From Prevotella koreensis (GTDB taxonomy: Bacteria; Bacteroidota; Bacteroidia; Bacteroidales; Bacteroidaceae): DNA of 64,000 nucleotides. Shown piece by piece: positions 36,312 to 44,428 of this stretch. The notes beneath the pieces are model-generated. The model was not told the DNA's origin. It made no database searches and was given only the letters and a program-made list of their open reading frames with translations. Numbering within the stretch: position 1 is the stretch's first letter; every line of letters starts with the position of its first letter. The stretch is taken from assembly GCF_003977605.1 (NCBI RefSeq), contig NZ_RYYU01000001.1, positions 437,175-501,174 of the forward strand. Reading direction: 5' to 3'. The translations under genes were made by a program, and so were the position numbers.

Positions 36312-36372
36312 CATTCAGATTTAGATTATAGATAAAAGGAAATATATTAAAGGATTAATTATTCAGGTAAAG

Positions 36373-38013
36373 ATGAAAAAAAATGTATTGCAGCAAGCGC
36401 GCGCTGCTTATTTGCCCAAGTTGCCTAAAAGTCTTCAAGGCACAGTTAAGGTAAAAGAAGGTAAGCCAACTCAAAGTGTTGACAATCAGGAGGAAATTAA
36501 GGAACTCTTCCCGAACACATACGGAATGCCACTCATTGAGTTTGAGAGTAGCAAGCCATCAAAAATGGCTAAGATGAATGTGGGCGTAATCCTTTCGGGG
36601 GGTCAGGCTCCGGGAGGTCATAACGTTATCACAGGTCTTTTTGATACCATAAAGAGACTTAATCCGGAGAACAGACTCTTTGGTTTTATTCTCGGTCCCA
36701 GCGGATTTGTTGATCATGATTATATCGAAATAACTGAAGAACTCGTTGAAGATTACCGTAATACCGGTGGTTTCGATATGATTGGTTCCGGACGTACAAA
36801 ACTTGATAAAGAAGAACAATTTGAAAAAGGGTATGAAATAGTCCGCGAACTCGACATAAAGGCCATTGTAATAATAGGTGGCGATGACTCTAATACCAAC
36901 GCATGTATATTGGCCGAGTATTATGCAGCCAAGAATTATGGCGTTCAGGTGATAGGTTGTCCTAAGACAATCGACGGCGACCTGAAGAACGACCAGATAG
37001 AAACCTCATTCGGTTTCGACACAGCATGCAAGACGTATTCTGAACTTATAGGAAACATTGAGCGCGATTGTAACTCTGCGAGAAAGTACTGGCACTTCAT
37101 AAAAGTAATGGGTCGTTCGGCTTCTCACATCGCTCTTGAGTGTGCATTGCAGACCCAGCCTAACATCTGTCTTATTTCAGAGGAGGTAGAAGCACAAGAC
37201 CTTACACTTGATGATGTTGTAACATATATCGCAAACTCTGTTGCACGCCGTGCAGAGAAGGGTGAGAATTTCGGTACGGTGATTATCCCGGAAGGACTCA
37301 TCGAGTTTATCCCGGCCATTAAAAACCTCATTTCCGAACTTAACGATGTGCTCGCTATGCCGGGAGCACACCTTATCAGTCGTATCGAACAGATTGACTT
37401 CGTTAAGCAGCAGATTTCCGATGAGAACCTTGCAGTGTTCAACTCGTTGCCTACGAGCGTGGCGCATCAGTTGGCACTCGACCGCGACCCGCATGGTAAT
37501 GTGCAGGTAAGTCTCATTGAGACAGAGAAACTGTTGTCCTCGATGGTTGCTACCAAACTTGAGCGTTGGCGCAAAACCGGTATGTTCAACGGACAGTTTG
37601 CTACCCAGCACCATTTCTTCGGATATGAAGGACGTTGCGCTGCGCCTTCAAACTTCGATGCAGACTATTGCTATGCACTCGGTACGAGCGCGGCTCAACT
37701 TATTGCCAACGGCAAGACAGGATACATGGCAATCGTTAAGAACACTACTGCTCCGGCTGAAGAATGGATTGCAGGCGGTGTGCCTATTACGATGATGATG
37801 AACATGGAACGTCGTAACGGAAAGAGAAAGCCTGTGATACGCAAGGCACTTGTTGACCTTGAGGGAGTACCTTTCAAGACTTTCGCAGAGCAACGTGGCG
37901 AGTGGTCAAAGAACACATGCTTCATATATCCGGGTCCGATACAGTATTGGGGACCGACGGAGGTGTGCGACCAGCCAACGATGACTCTTGCACTTGAGCA
38001 AGGAAAACTTTAA
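36373..38013 (+). CDS. pfp: Diphosphate-fructose-6-phosphate 1-phosphotransferase
   Basis: 546 residues. Converts fructose-6-phosphate and pyrophosphate to fructose-1,6-bisphosphate, a reversible glycolytic step. GGQAPGGHN at 76-84 binds the phosphate donor, GGDDS at 169-173 is the PPi-type signature (ATP enzymes have GGDGS), and PKTIDGD at 197-203 is characteristic. Length fits the long PPi-dependent class of Bacteroidales. A monocistronic unit followed by a 17-bp inverted repeat. Confidence 0.95.
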   Translation: MKKNVLQQARAAYLPKLPKSLQGTVKVKEGKPTQSVDNQEEIKELFPNTYGMPLIEFESSKPSKMAKMNVGVILSGGQAPGGHNVITGLFDTIKRLNPENRLFGFILGPSGFVDHDYIEITEELVEDYRNTGGFDMIGSGRTKLDKEEQFEKGYEIVRELDIKAIVIIGGDDSNTNACILAEYYAAKNYGVQVIGCPKTIDGDLKNDQIETSFGFDTACKTYSELIGNIERDCNSARKYWHFIKVMGRSASHIALECALQTQPNICLISEEVEAQDLTLDDVVTYIANSVARRAEKGENFGTVIIPEGLIEFIPAIKNLISELNDVLAMPGAHLISRIEQIDFVKQQISDENLAVFNSLPTSVAHQLALDRDPHGNVQVSLIETEKLLSSMVATKLERWRKTGMFNGQFATQHHFFGYEGRCAAPSNFDADYCYALGTSAAQLIANGKTGYMAIVKNTTAPAEEWIAGGVPITMMMNMERRNGKRKPVIRKALVDLEGVPFKTFAEQRGEWSKNTCFIYPGPIQYWGPTEVCDQPTMTLALEQGKL

Positions 38014-38021
38014 TACTCTTT

Positions 38022-38129
38022 GTTTGTGATTGGGAAAAAGGATGTTGTCATTATGCCGAAAAGTTATGATGTGTTTGCTTCTAATACGATAAAGCAGATA
38101 TCACATTTTCCCAATCACAAACTTTTTTT
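38022..38129 (+). terminator. Very long-armed hairpin after pfp with a T run
   Basis: gtttgtgattgggaaaa at 38022-38038 and its perfect complement at 38106-38122 (17 bp) enclose 67 bases, followed by ttttttt. The inner part has no obvious second stem. It could be a terminator, or the ends of a small mobile or structural element. Confidence 0.6.
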
Positions 38130-38140
38130 ATTAATGAAGC

Positions 38141-38944
38141 ATGAATACCACACGACGTTATCATAAAAAAAAGAAGAAATCATTACTCGGCCGGATGCCC
38201 GCATGGTCATGGTGGCTTGGCGGTTTCTTGGTCGTTGTGGTTTATATTGCTGCTTTCTATTATTTCTTTATCAGTCCATACAGTTTTCGCTGGCGGGCAA
38301 TATATGGTGAGGCCGACTATCCCGAAGGATATGAAATACACGGAATAGACATCAGTCACTATCAAGGACGAATCAACTGGAAAGACCTTCAAGAGGCAAC
38401 AATACAAGGACATCCCGTGCGGTTTGTAATAATGAAAGCCACCGAAGGTTCGTCGCGCATCGACAAAACGTTCGTGTCTAATTTCTATAATGCCCGCGAG
38501 CATGGATTCATACGTGGAGCATATCATTTCTGGAGCAATAAGTCAAGTCCGCGAGAGCAGGCACAATTCTTTCTGAAGAACGTGAATCTGCTTGAAGGAG
38601 ACTTGCCCCCTGTGCTTGATGTGGAGCACAAACCGAAGAACGTTTCGACCGAGGAATTCCAGCGTGACGTGCTCACATGGTTGCATATCGTGGAAGACAA
38701 ATACCATGTGAAGCCAATCATATACACCTATTATAAGTTCAAAATGGAGTATCTTAACACGGACGTGTTTGAAGACTATCCGTATTGGATAGCCCATTAT
38801 TACGTGGATAAGGTAGAGTATAACGGCCCTTGGAAGTTCTGGCAGCACACCGATGCGGGCAGGTTGCCGGGCATTAACGGCAATGTTGATTTGAATATAT
38901 ACAACGGCAGTTATTATGACCTGCGGCAACTTACGATAGATTAG
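38141..38944 (+). CDS. Membrane-anchored GH25 lysozyme-like muramidase
   Basis: 267 residues. A basic start (RRYHKKKKKSL) precedes one membrane helix (WWLGGFLVVVVYIAAFYYF). The GH25 domain follows from about residue 65: HGIDISHYQGRINWKDL with the catalytic Asp candidates, MKATEGSSRIDKTF, and LPPVLDVEHKPK near 160. It should cleave the MurNAc-GlcNAc backbone of peptidoglycan. The type II membrane anchor puts the enzyme in the periplasm. Own transcript after the pfp hairpin is likely. Confidence 0.9.
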   Translation: MNTTRRYHKKKKKSLLGRMPAWSWWLGGFLVVVVYIAAFYYFFISPYSFRWRAIYGEADYPEGYEIHGIDISHYQGRINWKDLQEATIQGHPVRFVIMKATEGSSRIDKTFVSNFYNAREHGFIRGAYHFWSNKSSPREQAQFFLKNVNLLEGDLPPVLDVEHKPKNVSTEEFQRDVLTWLHIVEDKYHVKPIIYTYYKFKMEYLNTDVFEDYPYWIAHYYVDKVEYNGPWKFWQHTDAGRLPGINGNVDLNIYNGSYYDLRQLTID

Positions 38945-38949
38945 TCGGC

Positions 38950-39831
38950 TTACGACTTCAATACAATCATCGCCCAGCCATTCTCGGTCTTTTTCTCGTT
39001 GAATGTCATTCCCATGTTTTCTGCCTTGTCAACGATCATTTTTATGTCGTCTTCATAAAATCCGCTTAGAATCATCATTCCGCCCGATGCGAGAACCTCC
39101 TTGAATTTGGGTATGTCGGCAATTAGGATGTTACGGTTGATGTTTGCTATTATAATGTCAAAGACACCCGAAACATGGGTCAGTACGTTCGCATCGCCGA
39201 GCAAAATCTCTATATTTTCTCCCACTCCGTTCAGTTCGGCATTGTGTTCTGTGTTTCTTACGCTCCATTCGTCAATGTCGTAACCGGTCACTCTGGCAGC
39301 CCCTTGTTTTGCTGCGAGTATAGACAATATACCTGTTCCGCATCCGCAATCGAGTACGCGCTTTCCTTCAATGTCTGATTTTAACATGGTGCTGACAATC
39401 ATCCGTGTCGTCTCATGATTGCCCGTACCGAACGCCTGCTTGGCATCAATCATGATGTTGATCATGCCTTCTGTCGTGTCAGGGCAGTTAACAGTGTCGT
39501 GTATAATGCACAGATTGTCTATGTTGATAGGTTCGAAACCTTCGTTTTCCCATGTCTCGTTCCAGTTCTTGTCTTCCGCCTCTCCGTATGAATACTCTAT
39601 CCTTATATTATATAGGGGAAAGTCCGTGAGACAATCGTCAAGAGTATTCTTGTGGAACATTTCTTCAAGGATATATCCTTTCATCCCATTATCGGTTTCA
39701 ACGAAACTGTCGAACCCGATTTCTCCTGCAAGTGAAGCGGTGATGTCGCGTGCCGTGGTTAGTGTATGCTGGTCGCTGATAAGCCCTTTTTCTTCATCGT
39801 AGAAAACAAAAACAACCTCAATGTATTTCAT
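38950..39831 (-). CDS. prmA: Ribosomal protein L11 methyltransferase
   Basis: 293 residues from the ATG at 39831 (MKYIEVVFVF); the longer reading from 39906 lies over the promoter. It trimethylates L11 with S-adenosylmethionine. The SAM motif is VLDCGCGTGILSILAA near residue 170, and the substrate-side motif NINRNILIADIP near 225 is present. The last part ends NGWAMIVLKS. It converges with the lysozyme gene with only five bases between stops. Confidence 0.93.
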   Translation of the reverse strand: MKYIEVVFVFYDEEKGLISDQHTLTTARDITASLAGEIGFDSFVETDNGMKGYILEEMFHKNTLDDCLTDFPLYNIRIEYSYGEAEDKNWNETWENEGFEPINIDNLCIIHDTVNCPDTTEGMINIMIDAKQAFGTGNHETTRMIVSTMLKSDIEGKRVLDCGCGTGILSILAAKQGAARVTGYDIDEWSVRNTEHNAELNGVGENIEILLGDANVLTHVSGVFDIIIANINRNILIADIPKFKEVLASGGMMILSGFYEDDIKMIVDKAENMGMTFNEKKTENGWAMIVLKS

Positions 39832-39873
39832 TATATTATTATTTTTTTTAGTCAAAACGTTAAATTCCGAGTG

Positions 39874-39881
39874 CAAATATA
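39874..39881 (-). promoter_or_regulatory. -7 box TATATTTG of prmA
   Basis: Minus-strand TATATTTGCAC matches TAnnTTTG. The leader to 39831 would be about 35 bases. Confidence 0.55.
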
Positions 39882-39923
39882 CAAAAAATAGGGAAAAACC
39901 TACCATGCTTTAGGGTTTTTCCG

Positions 39924-39931
39924 TACTTTTG
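39924..39931 (+). promoter_or_regulatory. -7 box TACTTTTG for the aromatic-rich protein gene
   Basis: TACTTTTGCAA matches TAnnTTTG. The leader to 40010 is about 75 bases. It is back-to-back with the prmA promoter. Confidence 0.55.
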
Positions 39932-40009
39932 CAAGTAAAATACATCTATTTTTGCATGTGTGGTAATGTGTATATGCCATGAATTTGAATAAACATAAAC
40001 AAAATAAAT

Positions 40010-41032
40010 ATGAAGAAGTTGATTTTCTTAACACTGATTGCCGGTCTTATACCGATAGCAATACAGGCGCAAAACGATGATTTGTATTTTACGCCCAGCA
40101 AGAATGTGGATAAGCAAACCACTCCACGTTCTAATGAACGGTCAAAGGTGTCTTCTGACTATTATAGCGGTTCGCTAAGAGATGTGGACGAGTATAACAG
40201 GCGGCCGGTACATAGTTATTATGAAACCACGTCTAAAGATTCCCTTGGTAACGACATAATCGAGTTCCATTCAGGATTGGAAGATGAAAAGTACATAACC
40301 TCCGATTCTGAATATGATATGGAGTCTGAATATGCTTACAGCCGTCGCATGAGTCGTTTTGACGATTATCTATGGCACTATCCGTGGCATGGTGGTTATT
40401 ATGACTACTATGGCTACTATCCTTATTGGTATTTGCGCAGAGGAGGTTATTTCAGATGGTACGGATATTATGGACTGTATGACCCGTTCTTTTATGATTG
40501 GCGTTATCCTTATGGCTACTGGTATTACCCTTACGGAAGATATCATCGTTATTATGACGGTTGGTATTCTTCTTGGTATGGCAACTGGTATGGCGGCGGT
40601 TATTATCCTTACTATGGCAGTTATTATGTCCGTTATAGGAATGATAATGGTATTGCCGGTCGTGGAACAGGCTCGGGTGGAGGCGGACATCGTGGCAGTT
40701 TCTCCGGAAGCAGGCGCGGAACGTCTTCTGTAAATGTTGGTCACGGTTCTCGCTCGGGCAGAAATGGATCGTTCGGAACACGCCGTCCTTCTTCTTATTC
40801 CAACGACTCTTATAACGGAAATAGTTCTCGCAATGGCTCGCTCGAGACTAACAACCGCATTGACAACGGCTCGTTCGGATTTGGTACGAGTAGCCGTGGC
40901 GGCACACGAGATAACAACAATAACGGTTCTCGCGGTTCATTCAATGGTGGCAGCCGTAGTGGCGGTGGCTCTTTTGGTGGCGGTAGTCGAAGTGGTGGCG
41001 GTGGTGGTGGCCATTTCGGCGGACGCAGATAG
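40010..41032 (+). CDS. Exported Tyr/Trp-rich and Gly/Ser-rich low-complexity protein
   Basis: 340 residues. Signal peptide ending AIQAQ, an acidic first part, then a strongly aromatic segment (about residues 120-210) made almost entirely of Tyr, Trp, Gly, Pro and Arg, then a Gly/Ser/Arg-rich half ending GGGGGGHFGGRR. No catalytic motif. Low-complexity domains of both kinds suggest an outer-surface or matrix protein that interacts by stacking and flexible contacts, but that is inference. Only 43 bases separate it from the FadL-like gene, and the pairing is common in Bacteroidales. Confidence 0.7.
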   Translation: MKKLIFLTLIAGLIPIAIQAQNDDLYFTPSKNVDKQTTPRSNERSKVSSDYYSGSLRDVDEYNRRPVHSYYETTSKDSLGNDIIEFHSGLEDEKYITSDSEYDMESEYAYSRRMSRFDDYLWHYPWHGGYYDYYGYYPYWYLRRGGYFRWYGYYGLYDPFFYDWRYPYGYWYYPYGRYHRYYDGWYSSWYGNWYGGGYYPYYGSYYVRYRNDNGIAGRGTGSGGGGHRGSFSGSRRGTSSVNVGHGSRSGRNGSFGTRRPSSYSNDSYNGNSSRNGSLETNNRIDNGSFGFGTSSRGGTRDNNNNGSRGSFNGGSRSGGGSFGGGSRSGGGGGGHFGGRR

Positions 41033-41075
41033 CCCCGCTTATTTATCAATGGAAAAATAAAAAATACAGATAATT

Positions 41076-42698
41076 ATGAAAAAAATAATTTATGTGTCTT
41101 TGCTATTTGCAATGTCTTTACCTGCAATGGCACAGGAGACTTATGAGAATGCAAACATTGCCACGGAAGATCTCAACGGAACAGCACGATATGTTGGTAT
41201 GGGTGGAGCAATGGAAGCACTCGGAGCCGACATCTCTACAATGTCAACAAACCCTGCCGGAATCGGACTTTTCCGTCGTCCTGTAATAAGTGTTTCGGCC
41301 GGTTTTATCAGTCAGCAGGATGCAAGAAAATTCGATTTCGGTAATACTTCGCACGCAAGTTTTGACCAGATAGGTTTGGTATATACAGCCAAATCAGGCA
41401 AAACGTCTTACTTGAACATTGGTTTCAATTATCATAAGAGTCGCGATTTCAACTATATCCTTAACACTGTTGGAAAACTCAACGGTGCTTCGCAGAACAA
41501 ACTCTCGTATCTTAAACAGGCAGAAGAGGTGTTCTATCCTAAGGGAAGTCTCGACAAGGGTATTCATGGCTATGATGCCAATGGTAAAAATGCGTCAACC
41601 TTCAGCCAGATAGACTACCTGTATTATAATGCAATGTTGACTCGTGAGATTAAGGAAGGCGGAAAAACCGTGCTCGATTTCAACCCGTACGATGCCACTG
41701 GTTTCACAATGGATCGTGCTAACAAGGGATATGTGGGAGAATATGACTTCAACATAAGTTCAAATCTTAACGACCGTGTCTATCTCGGTATGTCAATCGG
41801 ATTTTATGATGTGCATTACAATAACTATAGCGAATATGCCGAGCGTATAGGAAGCGGCAATGTCGTTATCGGAGACGAACGCCAAATCACCGGAACAGGA
41901 TTCGATGTGAAATTCGGAGCAATCTTTCGACCGATAGAGTTTTCACCATTCCGCATTGGTGTCTTCATCGCATCGCCTAAGTATTATGACCTTAAAACCG
42001 TTAATAGCACCACTCTTAAAAATAATACGCCTTATGGTGCATACGATAAGGGCAGGGCAGGCGAGTCTTACGATTTCAAGTTCAACACCGCATGGCGATT
42101 TGGACTGTCTCTCGGACATACCGTTGGCAACTATCTTGCACTCGGAGCATCATACGAATTTTCCGATTACAGTGCTATGGACAACCGCATCATAGACGGT
42201 GAGGGATATGATTGGTGGTATGACACATATTATGAAACGAGTTCTTCAGACAGTGAAATGAACAGAAACACTGCCTATTCGCTTAAAGGTGTGAGCACAC
42301 TGAAACTCGGATTGGAGTATAAGCCTGTACCGGAACTTGCCCTACGATTTGGATACAACTATGTAAGTCCGATGTATAATGTAAATGGTTTCAAGAACAG
42401 TACCTTACAATCGCCGGGTTCTTACTATGCTTCCACAACCGACTACACCAACTGGAAAGCGACAAACCGCATCACTTGTGGATTGGGTTATCAGGTTGGC
42501 AGCATGAATTTGGATATCGCTTATCAGTATAGTGCGCAAGATGGCGACTTCCACCCATTTATGGAATATTCAGGAAGTAGCAAGACTTTCACCAACAGTG
42601 TGACAGGAGAAACCATGAGTTACAACAACATTCCTGATGTTACAACTGTCAGCAACAAGCGTCATCAGGTTATAATGACACTTGGTTATAGATTCTGA
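41076..42698 (+). CDS. FadL/OmpP1-type outer membrane porin
   Basis: 540 residues. Signal peptide MKKIIYVSLLFAMSLPAMAQ, then the FadL-like N-terminal plug (TARYVGMGGAMEALGADISTM, then STNPAGIGLFRRP) and many amphipathic beta strands. The last residues (HQVIMTLGYRF) end in Phe as expected for barrel assembly. Bacteroidetes members are often called hemin receptors, but the substrate is not known. It is downstream of the aromatic-rich protein gene. Confidence 0.88.
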   Translation: MKKIIYVSLLFAMSLPAMAQETYENANIATEDLNGTARYVGMGGAMEALGADISTMSTNPAGIGLFRRPVISVSAGFISQQDARKFDFGNTSHASFDQIGLVYTAKSGKTSYLNIGFNYHKSRDFNYILNTVGKLNGASQNKLSYLKQAEEVFYPKGSLDKGIHGYDANGKNASTFSQIDYLYYNAMLTREIKEGGKTVLDFNPYDATGFTMDRANKGYVGEYDFNISSNLNDRVYLGMSIGFYDVHYNNYSEYAERIGSGNVVIGDERQITGTGFDVKFGAIFRPIEFSPFRIGVFIASPKYYDLKTVNSTTLKNNTPYGAYDKGRAGESYDFKFNTAWRFGLSLGHTVGNYLALGASYEFSDYSAMDNRIIDGEGYDWWYDTYYETSSSDSEMNRNTAYSLKGVSTLKLGLEYKPVPELALRFGYNYVSPMYNVNGFKNSTLQSPGSYYASTTDYTNWKATNRITCGLGYQVGSMNLDIAYQYSAQDGDFHPFMEYSGSSKTFTNSVTGETMSYNNIPDVTTVSNKRHQVIMTLGYRF

Positions 42699-42766
42699 TA
42701 AGTAATGTGAATTTGAAAATTGTCAGTTTTCTGACCGAAAACCGACGAAAGTAAGTTTGAAAAATA

Positions 42767-42820
42767 GTAATGGATAATTGGCGATGTCGATGAGATTCGA
42801 CTTGCCGATTATCCATTTAC
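42767..42820 (+). terminator. Terminator of the FadL-like gene
   Basis: A stem of about 15 bp (gtaatggataattggc with its near-complement at 42804-42820, one G-T pair) and an inner stem gtcga/tcgac, followed by ttttgtcattttc. Confidence 0.75.
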
Positions 42821-42952
42821 TTTTGTCATTTTCTTATAAATAAAAACACCTACAATTCCCTTTCCAAACATTATCTCTCCTTTATGGATAGATGTTTGGA
42901 AATGGATTGCTGTTTAATAGTGTGCTAAAAAAACGGGAATAGGGTTGGGAGA

Positions 42953-43360
42953 TTATCCCTCGGTATATTGCTCCTTGTCGTTAAGGATATTGTCAACATC
43001 CTGCATCTCGTCCTCGTCGAACCAGAGTTTCATCTTGTTCTTGGCATTCACGCGAGCCTCGTCAGAAATGAGTGACCACACCTTTTTCAGTACATATACG
43101 AGCACTGCCATGTCATCGGCAAGACCGACGATAGGAATGGCATCGGGCATCATGTCGAGCGGACTGATAAGATAGCCCAGTGCGCCAATTATTATCGCCT
43201 TGTCAGTGCGCGACACCTTGTCGCTCTGTATCGTATAATAAAGCAGAAGTGAGCCATATACCAACTTACTTCCGGCACGTTTTGCTATGCGTTGCACCTT
43301 GTCGAGAAAGTCTCCGTTAGAGAATTTATCGGAGTATGACATAAAGTCGGGTAATTCCAT
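42953..43360 (-). CDS. YkvA/DUF1232-family small membrane protein
   Basis: 135 residues. The DUF1232 core is ALGYLISPLDMMPDAIPIVG at about residues 65-84, preceded by KAIIIG and followed by a second hydrophobic helix (MAVLVYVLKKVW). The protein ends with an acidic tail (WFDEDEMQDVDN). The function of the family is not known. It faces the rnpB gene, from which it is separated by 60 bases. Confidence 0.82.
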   Translation of the reverse strand: MELPDFMSYSDKFSNGDFLDKVQRIAKRAGSKLVYGSLLLYYTIQSDKVSRTDKAIIIGALGYLISPLDMMPDAIPIVGLADDMAVLVYVLKKVWSLISDEARVNAKNKMKLWFDEDEMQDVDNILNDKEQYTEG

Positions 43361-43422
43361 TTTGTTCTTTTTTATTATTTATACACGATCTTTTTATTGT
43401 TTACAGGCTATGTTTCTAAAAA

Positions 43423-43823
43423 GAAAGCAGTGCCCCTATAAGCCGGGTTCTGTTCCGGCGGCATGATTGTCGCCGGTGCCTGTCATCTATCTAAAATGCG
43501 AGTCACCCCGCACCTCAAGCGTTCTACCCTCCGTCGGAGTTAGTCGGGCGGGCAACCCTCAACGACGGTTTACATGAACTTGCAGCCTCCAGTGAGCACA
43601 GCACGACGGTCACCCGCCGCCTGGTGGTCTCTTACACCACCTTCTCACCCTTACCTTGTCCTTGTCTTTTCAGCCAAACGGCATGGCGGTCATTCTCTTC
43701 TGCTCTTACTTGCTGTCGCCAACAACTTCTATTTTCGGAAGTGGAGCACCCTATGCTGCCCGGACTTTCCTCTTGTGTCATTGCATGAAGCGACACAAGC
43801 GACAGAGCCGGAACGCTGCTTTC
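43423..43823 (-). ncRNA. rnpB: RNase P RNA component
   Basis: Reads on the minus strand. Near the 5' end is GAGGAAAGTCCGGGC (43750-43765 region) and near the 3' end AACAGAACCCGGCTTAT, the two halves of the universal catalytic core. P1 pairs gaaagcag of the 5' end (complement at 43816-43823) with the 3' end at 43423-43430, followed by TTTTT, giving about 401 nt. It processes tRNA 5' ends. ORFs in this stretch are by-products of the RNA. Confidence 0.95.
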
Positions 43824-43828
43824 GCTTG

Positions 43829-43836
43829 CAAAGTTA
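43829..43836 (-). promoter_or_regulatory. -7 box TAACTTTG of rnpB
   Basis: Minus-strand TAACTTTGCAA matches TAnnTTTG and lies just before the predicted 5' end near 43823. Confidence 0.7.
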
Positions 43837-43937
43837 GCGGATTTTTTCTAAACCCACAAATATTCATATATTAATCAATGTTATATCTGATTTTTTTCAA
43901 TCATCGATTGTCATTCATATCGTTATTAACAACCAAC

Positions 43938-44025
43938 CAATTTGGCCGAAATTGCTGATCAAAATAGGCGATTTTGTTTTGCAAATTGGGCGAATTTACT
44001 TTGTAATTTGGGCGAAATTGTTTTT
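43938..44025. repeat. Array B of the 22-bp unit (four units)
   Basis: Units start at 43938, 43960, 43982 and 44004 with no drift. Each has CAAATT-like and AATTTG-like arms and a GGCCG, AGGCG or GGGCG core. It stands between rnpB and ileS. The rest of 43850-44347 holds nothing else I recognise. Confidence 0.8.
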
Positions 44026-44347
44026 GATGATATTACGAAATGCGATAGTGAACGTGTTTAACTGTCTGTTTTCCAGATTGCTTTTGTGTTTTGGTAGGTT
44101 AAAGATGAAAAGCAACTTCTTGTTAGTGAACGTTTTGATGTGTCCGAAGAGTTTATTATATCTTCAAGTCTTACTGTCTTTGAATTATCTTTGCTTAATC
44201 ATAAGCATTCGTTGTATTGTTTGTTACTGCAAATATAGTTCTTTTTGAAAAATTATTGTCTGTAATGTAAAACCGAGATGATACACTCGCTTTACATGTC
44301 GTAAAGGTGTCATGGTGTGGCTGTTGCGGTAATATTTGAGCGTTTTT

Positions 44348-44379
44348 TTTGGCAGTGTCGATAATTCTGCTTATCTTTG
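44348..44379 (+). promoter_or_regulatory. ileS: -33/-7 promoter of ileS
   Basis: TTTG at 44348-44351, 20 bases, then TATCTTTG at 44372-44379. The leader to 44429 is about 45 bases. No T-box structure seen. Confidence 0.7.
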
Positions 44380-44428
44380 CACGTCTTAAAATGTAACATT
44401 ATATTTTGATAAAAAGAACGTACAATAT

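Noticed and set aside
43574..43874. Two short frames over the rnpB region
   Set aside because: They overlie the conserved RNase P RNA core and have no protein features.
44025..44428. T-box riboswitch before ileS
   Set aside because: No T-box sequence or specifier stem seen, and Bacteroidetes rarely use them.
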